Shown one piece after another: positions 9,008 through 15,161 of a stretch of 42,564 nt of DNA. Made by a program: the position numbers and the translations under genes. Within the stretch, counting starts at the first letter, position 1. Each line of letters opens with the position of its first letter. Source of the stretch: Bacteroidota bacterium (GTDB taxonomy: Bacteria; Bacteroidota; Bacteroidia; Flavobacteriales; Flavobacteriaceae); the NCBI GenBank assembly GCA_023427845.1, contig JAEYZX010000043.1, positions 1 through 42,564 on the forward strand. The letters run 5' to 3'. Under the pieces are notes generated by a model that searched no databases, was not told where the DNA came from, and saw nothing but the letters and a program-made list of their open reading frames with translations.

Positions 9008-9235
9008 ATGACATTTGTACTGCACTTAAAATATTTTTTTGAAAAGTATGGCTTTCAGGTCTCGTCACGACTTGCTGACCGATTGGGCATGCGCGCTGCA
9101 AATGTCAGGCTGTTTTTTATTTATATCTCATTTGTTACCGCCGGACTTTGGTTTGGCGTATATCTTACACTTGCGTTTTGGCTTCGGTTAAAGGATTTGA
9201 TCCGCGCCAAGCGAAGTTCCGTTTTTGATTTATAA
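9008..9235 (+). CDS. Small PspC-like membrane protein
   Basis: A 75-residue protein consisting of one PspC-like unit: an amphipathic start (LADRLGMRAANVRLFFIY) followed by a hydrophobic segment, about residues 33-58, and a short basic tail. Short PspC-domain proteins of this length are common in flavobacteria. By homology with the phage-shock module it may act at the inner membrane, but there is no PspA or PspB nearby, so a stress role is only a guess. It has its own promoter 14 bases upstream and lies 17 bases before the helix-hairpin-helix gene, with which it is probably transcribed. Confidence 0.72.
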   Translation: MTFVLHLKYFFEKYGFQVSSRLADRLGMRAANVRLFFIYISFVTAGLWFGVYLTLAFWLRLKDLIRAKRSSVFDL

Positions 9236-9252
9236 CTTTATAAGCCACAATC

Positions 9253-10119
9253 ATGAATACACGCCTAAAAAATTATTTTTCTTTTACACGCACACAACGA
9301 ACCGGAATTTTAAGCCTCTTTTCAATAATAGTATTGGTGCAGATCGGCTATTATGTGATAACGCAACGTATTTCTCCCGAAGCCTCTCAGCCTGACGAAA
9401 GTTGGCTTGCACTCCAAAAGGAAATTGATTCGCTGAAGATTCTTAAAAGTGAATCCAAACGTACGATCTATCCATTCAATCCCAACTTTATCACCGATTT
9501 TAAAGGATATACATTAGGGATGTCGGTTGCCGAAATTGACCGCTTGCTCGAGTTTAGGAAATCGAACCGGTATGTTAACTCAGCCGCAGAATTCCAGCAG
9601 GTCACTAAAGTATCTGATTCGCTGCTGAATGCGATCGCACCTTATTTTAAATTTCCTGAATGGACTCAGAAGGGAAACAGTATATCTTTTGCACAGCAAC
9701 GTTCCGCACCAAAAGAAGTTCGCATAATTGATATAAACCAGGCCACTCAGGAAGACTTAATAAAGGTATACGGAATTGGTCCCGCGATTTCCGAAAGAAT
9801 ATTGAAATTTAAACAATCGCTGGGCGGATTCGTTAGTATGGCACAGATGAATGACGTTTGGGGACTGTCACCCGAAGTCATAGAAAAGCTGAATGAAGGG
9901 TTTAAAGTTTCAACCCCGCCAGATATCAAAAAGATTGCGATCAACGATGCATCGATAAAAGAGCTTGCCGCTTTTCCGTATTTTAGGTATGCGCTGGCGA
10001 AGCAGATCGTGACGTACAGAAGTATGAACGGCGACTTTAAAAGTGCGGCCGATTTGGCCAAAGTTAATGGGTTGCCACCCGAGAAAGCAGAAATAATTGC
10101 CTTATATTTGGAATTTTAA
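9253..10119 (+). CDS. Membrane-anchored helix-hairpin-helix (ComEA-like) DNA-binding protein
   Basis: A 288-residue protein with one N-terminal membrane segment (about residues 18-37) after a short basic cytoplasmic end. A linker follows, then repeated helix-hairpin-helix units. The clearest is INQATQEDLIKVYGIGPAISERILKFKQ, given here as its two halves INQATQEDLIKVYG and IGPAISERILKFKQ; another reads INDASIKELAAFPYFRYALAKQIV. This is the ComEA arrangement: a membrane tether and a non-specific DNA-binding head outside the inner membrane. It could serve DNA uptake, but no other competence gene is in view. It begins 17 bases after the PspC-like gene and ends 24 bases before the acyl-CoA dehydrogenase. 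Confidence 0.85.
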   Translation: MNTRLKNYFSFTRTQRTGILSLFSIIVLVQIGYYVITQRISPEASQPDESWLALQKEIDSLKILKSESKRTIYPFNPNFITDFKGYTLGMSVAEIDRLLEFRKSNRYVNSAAEFQQVTKVSDSLLNAIAPYFKFPEWTQKGNSISFAQQRSAPKEVRIIDINQATQEDLIKVYGIGPAISERILKFKQSLGGFVSMAQMNDVWGLSPEVIEKLNEGFKVSTPPDIKKIAINDASIKELAAFPYFRYALAKQIVTYRSMNGDFKSAADLAKVNGLPPEKAEIIALYLEF

Positions 10120-10143
10120 AACAATTTCAAAAAAGCTTTATAT

Positions 10144-11313
10144 ATGAATTCAACATACTTTTCGGAAGAGCACGAGTCGTTCAGAAAAAGTTTGCAGGAC
10201 TTTCTGCAAAAGGAAGTAGTGCCACATATTGAGAAATGGGAGAAAACCGGAACTATCGAACGTTTTATCTGGAAAAAATTTGGCGAAATGGGCTTTTTCG
10301 GAATCAACTATCCGGAAGCATATGGCGGACTCAATTTGGATTTATTTTACACAGTGGTTTTTTTGGAAGAACTTCAAAAAATCAAATCATCAGGTTTCGC
10401 GGCTGCAATGTGGGCACATGCCTATTTGGCGATGACGCATTTAAACGCGGAAGGTGACGAACGAATCAAAACGGATTATCTGGCACCAAGCATTGCCGGC
10501 GATAAAATTGGCGCCTTGTGCATCACCGAGCCTTTTGGAGGAAGCGATGTTGCGGGAATGAAAACCACTGCGGTCAGAAAAGGCGACAGCTACATCATCA
10601 ATGGATCAAAAACATTTATTACAAACGGGATTTATGCCGACTACTACGTGGTTGCTGCCAAAACCAGCCCGGAACTCGGAAATAAAGGAATAAGCATTTT
10701 CTTGATGGATACAGGCTTGAAGGGAATTTCGGCAACAAAATTGGATAAATTGGGTTGGAGGGCATCGGATACGGCTGAAATCGCATTTGACAATGTTGAG
10801 ATTCCGGCGGCGAATCTAATGGGTGAGGAAGGAAAGGGATTTCCGTACATCATGCAGCATTTTGCATTTGAACGCCTTATCATGGCAGTCAATGCCCACG
10901 CGCGGGCTGAATTTGCATTGGATTATACGATCGAGTATATGTCAAACCGTGAGGCATTTGGAAAGACAATAAACAAGTTCCAGGCGTTACGCCATACGAT
11001 AGTCGAACATGCCACCGATGTAGCACACTGTAAGTTATTCAACTATGATGCGGTGGCCAGACTCAATAAAAAGGAATATGTGGTTAAGGAAGCCAGTATG
11101 GCAAAACTGAAATCGACCAAGGTTGCCGATGACACTATATATAGTTGCCTGCAGATGCTTGGAGGGTACGGTTACATGGAAGAATATCCGTTGGTGCGTT
11201 TGATGCGTGACAGCCGATTGGGACCAATTGGAGGCGGCACTTCCGAAATCATGAAAGAAATTTTGTCGAAGATGATTATCGATAAACAGAATTATCAGCC
11301 GGCGGTTAAATAG
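10144..11313 (+). CDS. Acyl-CoA dehydrogenase family flavoenzyme
   Basis: A 389-residue protein of normal family length. It shows the FAD/substrate motif CITEPFGGSDVAGMKT (residues 126-141) and the C-terminal GGYGYMEEYPLVRLMRDSR (340-358) followed by GPIGGGTSEIMKEIL. The usual catalytic glutamate of the short- and medium-chain enzymes (the E of YEGT) is glycine here (GGGT, 363-366). A glutamate is present at E243 in FAFERL, the position of the base in isovaleryl- and long-chain acyl-CoA dehydrogenases. So it should be active, oxidising a branched or long acyl-CoA in beta-oxidation or branched-chain amino-acid breakdown. The substrate cannot be fixed from sequence. Confidence 0.9.
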   Translation: MNSTYFSEEHESFRKSLQDFLQKEVVPHIEKWEKTGTIERFIWKKFGEMGFFGINYPEAYGGLNLDLFYTVVFLEELQKIKSSGFAAAMWAHAYLAMTHLNAEGDERIKTDYLAPSIAGDKIGALCITEPFGGSDVAGMKTTAVRKGDSYIINGSKTFITNGIYADYYVVAAKTSPELGNKGISIFLMDTGLKGISATKLDKLGWRASDTAEIAFDNVEIPAANLMGEEGKGFPYIMQHFAFERLIMAVNAHARAEFALDYTIEYMSNREAFGKTINKFQALRHTIVEHATDVAHCKLFNYDAVARLNKKEYVVKEASMAKLKSTKVADDTIYSCLQMLGGYGYMEEYPLVRLMRDSRLGPIGGGTSEIMKEILSKMIIDKQNYQPAVK

Positions 11314-11336
11314 CTGCAGACTTCTTTGCGTGAAGG

Positions 11337-11438
11337 ATTGAAGCGGCAGCCCGCAGCGACAGCGAGGACTATGGCGTAAAGCCTGACGGCGCTATGCACA
11401 ATATTCGGGATCCAAAACATCAATCGCCGGCACGCCCC
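11337..11438 (+). repeat. Dispersed intergenic repeat, copy 2 (direct orientation)
   Basis: Shares the conserved blocks GCGTGAAGGATTGAAGCGGC, GCCTGACGGC and ATCGCCGGCACGCCC with the minus strand of 5934-6052; the interior differs. It sits 23 bases after the acyl-CoA dehydrogenase stop codon and is non-coding. Confidence 0.8.
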
Positions 11439-11450
11439 AAAATAATTGAC

Positions 11451-11520
11451 AATTGATAATGGACAATGGATAATTAGGCTTGAAAAATAATTATCAATTA
11501 TTAATTGTACATTATCAATT
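11451..11520. repeat. AT-rich imperfect inverted repeat upstream of rpsU
   Basis: AATTGATAAT at 11451-11460 is the exact complement of ATTATCAATT at 11511-11520. The match continues inward imperfectly (GGACAATGGATAATT against AATAATTATCAATTATTAATTGTAC, quoted here only as composition). The right arm contains the rpsU -33 element. It could form a cruciform or hairpin. Confidence 0.65.
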
Positions 11521-11534
11521 ATTAACTACCTTTG
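11505..11534 (+). promoter_or_regulatory. rpsU promoter
   Basis: TTG at 11505-11507, a 19-base spacer and TACCTTTG at 11527-11534 form a textbook Bacteroidota promoter. The leader before rpsU would be about 25 bases. Confidence 0.8.
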
Positions 11535-11547
11535 CAGCCTTAACGAG

Positions 11548-11555
11548 AGGAGGTG
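11548..11555 (+). promoter_or_regulatory. Strong Shine-Dalgarno sequence of rpsU
   Basis: AGGAGGTG matches eight bases of the complement of the 16S rRNA 3' end and lies eight bases before the ATG. No other start in this window has a comparable site. In Flavobacterium johnsoniae bS21 helps hide the anti-Shine-Dalgarno, and rpsU itself is known to keep a strong Shine-Dalgarno, which suggests autoregulation. Confidence 0.9.
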
Positions 11556-11563
11556 TCTATATT

Positions 11564-11757
11564 ATGTTAATTATACCAATTAAAGACGGAGAAATATCGA
11601 TAGAGCATTAAAGCGCTATAAAAGAAAGTTTGACAAAACCGGAACTGTTCGTCAGTTGCGTGCACGACAAGCATTCGTAAAGCCTTCTGTTAAGAACAGG
11701 ATGAAATTCCAAAAAGCGGCTTACATCCAGAACATGAAGGACAATCTAGAGAATTAG
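11564..11757 (+). pseudogene. rpsU: rpsU, 30S ribosomal protein bS21, reading frame broken by an apparent 1-base deletion
   Basis: Read from the ATG at 11564 the frame gives MLIIPIKDGE and then ISIEH and a TAA stop at 11609-11611. Slipping back one base after the GAA codon (11591-11593) restores bS21: NIDRALKRYKRKFDKTG, then TVRQLRARQAFVKPSV and AAYIQNMKDNLEN to a TAG at 11755-11757. The repaired product would have 64 residues, normal for this family. One A seems to be missing from the run at 11592-11594 (AAA where AAAA is expected). The gene has an excellent promoter and Shine-Dalgarno sequence, and all downstream codons are intact, which argues for a sequencing error or a very recent mutation rather than decay. 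bS21 binds the small-subunit platform near the 16S 3' end. Confidence 0.88.
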
Positions 11758-11777
11758 AAATAATTTTTGAAATACTT

Positions 11778-11822
11778 AACCGTTAGCATTAAAGTAATAT
11801 CTTTGGTACTAACGGTTTTTTT
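11778..11822 (+). terminator. rpsU terminator hairpin wrapped around the xerC -7 element
   Basis: AACCGTTAG (11778-11786) pairs perfectly with CTAACGGTT (11809-11817) and is followed by a seven-T tract ending at the xerC start codon. The loop contains TATCTTTG (11798-11805), a consensus -7 element for xerC. No well-spaced -33 element was seen. Confidence 0.7.
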
Positions 11823-12719
11823 ATGCAAAATAATCTCGCGGCATTCGGCGACTACCTTCAGATGGAGAAGCATTATTCTCCGCATACGCTTACCGCATAC
11901 ATTGCAGATCTTACTGCATTTGAAGAATTCGTATCCGAAAATTTTGATAGGTGTAGCATTGAAGATGTTAGTTATCCGATGATTCGGAATTGGATTGTGT
12001 CGATGGTCGACGACGGAATTGGAAATTCTTCGATAAACCGGAAAATTTCGTCATTAAAGGCGTTTTATAAATTTCTTCTTAAGACCAAACAAATCAAGGC
12101 AAATCCGCTTTCAAAACATAAAGCGCTCAAGACACCGAAGATTTTGCAAATCCCATTTTCGGAAAATGAAGTCGACAATGCGTTGAATTTTATAGAATAT
12201 CCTGACGGATTTGACGGCGTGCGCGACAAGTTGATGATCGACCTGTTTTATACAACGGGAATTCGGCGCACGGAGCTGATCAATTTAAAGACCGCCAATG
12301 TGGATTTATCGGGCCGGACGCTGAAAGTACTCGGGAAGCGCAATAAGGAACGGATCGTACCGGTACTGCCCGTCATTGCCGAACAAGTACGGCTGTATTT
12401 AAAGGAACGCTCATCGTTGGATAATTTGATAGACCCTGAATATTTATTTGTCACATCCAATGGCGTTAAAATCAGTGAATCATTTGTCTACCGAACGATA
12501 AATCATTACTTTAGTCAAGTCTCGGAAAAGGTAAAACGGAGTCCGCATATCCTACGTCATACGTTTGCGACCCACATGCTTAACAACGGGGCAGATTTAA
12601 ATTCAGTCAAAGAATTATTAGGACATTCCAGCCTTGCATCGACCCAAATCTATACGCACAGCAGTTTATCCGAACTTAAGAAGGTATATGGTGAGGCGCA
12701 TCCGCGGAATCAACGGTAA
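11823..12719 (+). CDS. xerC: Tyrosine recombinase XerC/XerD-like
   Basis: A 298-residue site-specific recombinase with the full catalytic set: R148 in TTGIRRTEL, K172 in GKRNKER, H242 and R245 in SPHILRHTFATHML, H268 in LLGHSS and the nucleophile Y277 in TQIYTH. The N-terminal SAM-like core-binding domain (residues 1-105, containing EKHYSPHTLTAYIADL) is complete. Length and domain order fit the housekeeping Xer recombinases that resolve chromosome dimers at dif rather than integrases of mobile elements. The start ATG at 11823 directly follows the rpsU terminator T tract; a longer frame from 11767 is not credible. The gene lies between rpsU and the hibernation factor gene. Confidence 0.92.
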   Translation: MQNNLAAFGDYLQMEKHYSPHTLTAYIADLTAFEEFVSENFDRCSIEDVSYPMIRNWIVSMVDDGIGNSSINRKISSLKAFYKFLLKTKQIKANPLSKHKALKTPKILQIPFSENEVDNALNFIEYPDGFDGVRDKLMIDLFYTTGIRRTELINLKTANVDLSGRTLKVLGKRNKERIVPVLPVIAEQVRLYLKERSSLDNLIDPEYLFVTSNGVKISESFVYRTINHYFSQVSEKVKRSPHILRHTFATHMLNNGADLNSVKELLGHSSLASTQIYTHSSLSELKKVYGEAHPRNQR

Positions 12720-12749
12720 TTCAATTCGTTTAACCAAAATTTTTTGAAT

Positions 12750-13052
12750 ATGAAGGTAAGTGTTCATGCAGTAAACTTTGCTGTTGACGGAAAGCTCGTC
12801 GGATTTATCCAGCAGCGGATGAATAAAGCAGAGAAATTTTACGACAAAGTAGTGTCGGCCGACGTCTTTTTGAAAGTCGTTAAGACAAGCGACAAGGAAA
12901 ACAAGATTGCGGAACTCCGAATTAATGTGCCGGGCGATGACTTTATGGTCAAGAAGCAATGCAAGAGTTTTGAAGAGGCGGTGGAACAAACAGCTGAGTC
13001 GGCTGAACGTTTACTTATCAGGAGAAAAGAAAAAATTAGAGCGCATACATAA
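12750..13052 (+). CDS. hpf: Ribosome hibernation promoting factor (HPF/RaiA family, short form)
   Basis: A 100-residue protein beginning MKVSVHAVNFAVDGKLVGF. It has the beta-alpha-beta-beta-beta-alpha pattern of the sigma-54 modulation/S30EA family, with basic residues in KAEKFYDKVVSADVFLKV and a C-terminal helix. It binds the decoding region of the 30S subunit and keeps ribosomes idle in stationary phase. It lacks the C-terminal dimerisation extension of long HPFs. An in-frame TTG at 12744 is possible, but the ATG at 12750 gives the family-typical N terminus. It follows xerC by 30 bases and is closed by the hairpin at 13109-13136. Confidence 0.92.
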   Translation: MKVSVHAVNFAVDGKLVGFIQQRMNKAEKFYDKVVSADVFLKVVKTSDKENKIAELRINVPGDDFMVKKQCKSFEEAVEQTAESAERLLIRRKEKIRAHT

Positions 13053-13076
13053 TACGAATTTTTTTTAAAAAAATGT

Positions 13077-13107
13077 TTTGTTTAAGATTCAAAATGATAT
13101 ACATTTG
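13077..13107 (+). promoter_or_regulatory. Promoter of the tRNA-tuf operon
   Basis: TTTG at 13077-13080, a 19-base spacer and TACATTTG at 13100-13107. The first mature RNA, tRNA-Thr, begins 38 bases further on. Confidence 0.75.
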
Positions 13108-13108
13108 C

Positions 13109-13136
13109 AGTCCGTTAGAAATAGCGGACTTTTTTT
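13109..13136 (+). terminator. hpf terminator overlapping the tRNA operon start site
   Basis: The stem AGTCCGTTA / TAGCGGACT (nine pairs with one G-U) closes a GAAA tetraloop and is followed by seven T. It begins two bases after the -7 box, so it stops read-through from hpf while the new transcript would start within its left arm. Confidence 0.75.
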
Positions 13137-13145
13137 ATTGTTTAT

Positions 13146-13219
13146 GCCGGTGTAGCTCAGTTGGCTAGAGCAGCTGATTTGTAATCAGCAGGTCGTGGGT
13201 TCGAGTCCCTCTATCGGCT
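13146..13219 (+). tRNA. tRNA-Thr (anticodon TGT)
   Basis: A full cloverleaf: acceptor GCCGGTG / TATCGGC, D arm with AGCTCAGTTGG, anticodon stem GCTGA / TCAGC around TTTGTAA (TGT at 13180-13182), and T loop TTCGAGT. The discriminator base is T and no CCA is encoded. Confidence 0.95.
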
Positions 13220-13306
13220 CAAAAGGAGCGGGACATCTCGCGGTTCAAAAAGCAGGTTGATGCCATGCTTATTGATTTGTTCTTTTAAATTCTGGAAATT
13301 AATTAT
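13220..13306. other. Spacer between tRNA-Thr and tRNA-Tyr
   Basis: An 87-base transcribed spacer with no gene or cloverleaf; only RNA processing would be expected here. Confidence 0.5.
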
Positions 13307-13387
13307 GGGGAGATACTCAAGCGGCCAACGAGGGCAGACTGTAAATCTGCTGTGAGAACTTCGCAGGTTCGAATCCTGCTCTCCCCA
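13307..13387 (+). tRNA. tRNA-Tyr (anticodon GTA)
   Basis: A type II tRNA with a long variable arm. The acceptor GGGGAGA pairs with TCTCCCC, the anticodon stem GCAGA / TCTGC encloses CTGTAAA (GTA at 13341-13343), and the T loop is TTCGAAT. The discriminator is A and CCA is not encoded. Confidence 0.96.
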
Positions 13388-13421
13388 CAAAATTTTTGCT
13401 GAGGCAAATTTCGAAAGCTCT

Positions 13422-13497
13422 GCTTTCAGAAATTTGACGAAAGCAAAAATTTGGTAAGGGTCCTCCCTTACGGATCACGAGCGGCAGCGAGTAATCC
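13422..13497 (+). repeat. Structured direct repeat, unit 1 (inside the tRNA operon)
   Basis: About 76 bases, nearly identical to 13521-13597. Each unit can fold into consecutive hairpins: GCTTTC / GAAAGC, then TAAGGG / CCCTTA, then GGAT / ATCC. It lies where many bacteria carry tRNA-Gly. Confidence 0.85.
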
Positions 13498-13520
13498 TGT
13501 GGGGATTTGCTAAAAAGCTC

Positions 13521-13597
13521 GCTTTCAGGAATCTGACGAAAGCAAAAATTTGGCAAGGGTTCTCCCTTACGGATCACGGCGAAGACGAGGTAATCCG
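13521..13597 (+). repeat. Structured direct repeat, unit 2 (inside the tRNA operon)
   Basis: Second copy of the unit at 13422-13497, with scattered substitutions that mostly preserve the hairpins (AAGGG TTCT CCCTT here). Copy start-to-start distance is 99 bases. Confidence 0.85.
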
Positions 13598-13694
13598 AAC
13601 AAAAAGAAATAAATACAAAACATAAATTCCAAATGCCGGGTCGACTGCTATTTGGAATTTGAGGATTGAAATTTGAGATTTCAATCAATTTCTT

Positions 13695-13766
13695 GCCGGT
13701 GTAGCTCAGGGGTAGAGTGCTTCCTTGGTAAGGAAGAGGTCACGGGTTCAATTCCCGTCATTGGCT
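13695..13766 (+). tRNA. tRNA-Thr (anticodon GGT)
   Basis: Acceptor GCCGGTG / CATTGGC, anticodon stem CTTCC / GGAAG around TTGGTAA (GGT at 13727-13729), and T loop TTCAATT. The discriminator is T and CCA is not encoded. It lies 54 bases upstream of tuf, as thrT does before tufB in E. coli. Confidence 0.95.
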
Positions 13767-13820
13767 CAATTAGAAGAATTTGAACACTAATTATATAACT
13801 AAGATTAAAAACTAAGTAAA

Positions 13821-15014
13821 ATGGCAAAGGAGAATTTTAATCGTTCCAAACCGCACTTAAACATAGGTACAATTGGACACGTAGATCACGGAAAAACGAC
13901 TTTAACAGCTGCAATCTCAAAAGTTTTGACTGACGCAGGTTTTTCTAAAAATGCAGCAAAATCTTTCGACCAGATCGATAATGCTCCGGAAGAAAAAGAA
14001 AGAGGTATTACTATCAATACTTCACACGTAGAGTACGAAACTGCAAACCGTCACTATGCACACGTTGACTGTCCAGGTCACGCGGATTACGTAAAGAACA
14101 TGGTTACCGGTGCTGCTCAGATGGACGGTGCTATCCTTGTTGTAGCGGCTACAGACGGACCAATGCCACAAACACGTGAGCACATCCTTTTGGGTCGTCA
14201 GGTAGGTATTCCAAGAATCGTTGTATTCATGAACAAAGTGGACATGGTTGACGATGCTGAGCTTTTGGAGCTTGTTGAAATGGAAATCAGAGACCTATTG
14301 TCTTTCTACGAATATGATGGAGATAACGGACCGGTTATCCAGGGATCTGCCCTAGGTGGATTGAACGGAGACGCTACATGGGTTCCTAAAATCCTTGAAT
14401 TGATGGAAGCTGTTGACAACTGGATCGAAGAGCCGGAGCGTGACACTGCTAAGCCATTCCTTATGCCAGTTGAAGACGTATTTACGATCACTGGTCGTGG
14501 AACCGTTGCTACAGGTCGTATCGAAACTGGTGTTGCTAACACAGGTGATGCTGTTGAAATCATCGGTATGGGTGCTGAGAAATTGACTTCTACAATTACA
14601 GGAGTTGAGATGTTCCGCAAAATCCTTGACCGTGGTGAGGCTGGAGATAACGTAGGTCTATTGCTACGTGGTATCGATAAGTCTGATATCAAACGTGGTA
14701 TGGTTATCATCAAGCCAGGATCTGTTAAGCCACACGCTAAATTCAAAGCAGAGGTTTATATCTTGAAAAAAGAAGAAGGTGGACGTCACACTCCATTCCA
14801 CAATAACTACCGCCCACAGTTCTACGTACGTACAACTGACGTAACAGGAGTTATCACTTTGCCGGCTGGTGTAGAGATGGTAATGCCTGGTGACAACCTT
14901 ACAATCGAGGTTAGCTTGTTAAGCCCAATCGCGATGAACGTAGGTCTTCGTTTTGCTATCCGTGAAGGTGGTAGAACAGTTGGAGCTGGTCAGGTGACTG
15001 AAATCCTAGAATAA
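13821..15014 (+). CDS. tuf: Elongation factor Tu
   Basis: A 397-residue GTPase that brings aminoacyl-tRNA to the ribosomal A site. The G motifs are all present: GHVDHGKT (residues 19-26), the switch segment KERGITINTSHVEYE, DCPGHADYVKNM, and NKVDM. The C-terminal barrel domains end in RTVGAGQVTEILE. Length matches Bacteroidota EF-Tu. Codon use is strongly biased (CGT for arginine, preferred ACT/GGT), as expected for a highly expressed gene. It is preceded by tRNA-Thr and followed by its own terminator, so tRNA-Thr to tuf is one unit. The start lacks a Shine-Dalgarno sequence and has an A-rich leader. Confidence 0.99.
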   Translation: MAKENFNRSKPHLNIGTIGHVDHGKTTLTAAISKVLTDAGFSKNAAKSFDQIDNAPEEKERGITINTSHVEYETANRHYAHVDCPGHADYVKNMVTGAAQMDGAILVVAATDGPMPQTREHILLGRQVGIPRIVVFMNKVDMVDDAELLELVEMEIRDLLSFYEYDGDNGPVIQGSALGGLNGDATWVPKILELMEAVDNWIEEPERDTAKPFLMPVEDVFTITGRGTVATGRIETGVANTGDAVEIIGMGAEKLTSTITGVEMFRKILDRGEAGDNVGLLLRGIDKSDIKRGMVIIKPGSVKPHAKFKAEVYILKKEEGGRHTPFHNNYRPQFYVRTTDVTGVITLPAGVEMVMPGDNLTIEVSLLSPIAMNVGLRFAIREGGRTVGAGQVTEILE

Positions 15015-15035
15015 TAATTCTAAGAATATTTTTAG

Positions 15036-15067
15036 AACCAGCAGCATCATTGATGTTGCTGGTTTTT
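15036..15067 (+). terminator. tuf terminator
   Basis: A near-perfect 12-bp stem (AACCAGCAGCAT / ATGTTGCTGGTT, one G-U) with a five-base loop, followed by TTTTT. It lies six bases before tRNA-Trp, so the downstream genes need some read-through or another promoter. Confidence 0.9.
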
Positions 15068-15072
15068 AATAA

Positions 15073-15146
15073 ACGGGCGTAGTTCAAGGGTAGAATAGCG
15101 GTCTCCAAAACCGTTGATGGGGGTTCGAATCCCTCCGCCCGTGCCA
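15073..15146 (+). tRNA. tRNA-Trp (anticodon CCA) with an apparent encoded 3' CCA
   Basis: The acceptor ACGGGCG pairs perfectly with CGCCCGT and the anticodon stem GCGGT / ACCGT encloses CTCCAAA (CCA at 15105-15107). The T loop is TTCGAAT, discriminator G at 15143, followed by CCA at 15144-15146. The other tRNAs here have no encoded CCA, so this may be chance. The tRNA-Trp/secE/nusG order is conserved. Confidence 0.95.
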
Positions 15147-15161
15147 AAAAACAAAATTATA

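Noticed and set aside
11588..11611. Programmed -1 frameshift in rpsU
   Set aside because: The zero-frame codons GGA GAA ATA do not form a standard slippery heptamer and no downstream pseudoknot or stem was seen. A lost A in a short A run is simpler.
11767..11982. A 71-residue plus-strand frame over the start of xerC
   Set aside because: It runs in another frame across the terminator and the xerC coding sequence, which has all catalytic residues.
13317..13688. A 123-residue minus-strand open frame containing GRAGFEPAKFSQQIYSLPSLAA-like sequence
   Set aside because: It is antisense to tRNA-Tyr and the two direct repeats. This is the well-known spurious protein that arises from the complement of a tRNA; there is no promoter or domain.
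14956..15147. Minus-strand open frame reading MARAEGFEPPSTVLETAILP
   Set aside because: It is the complement of tRNA-Trp and the tuf terminator, another classic false tRNA-derived frame.
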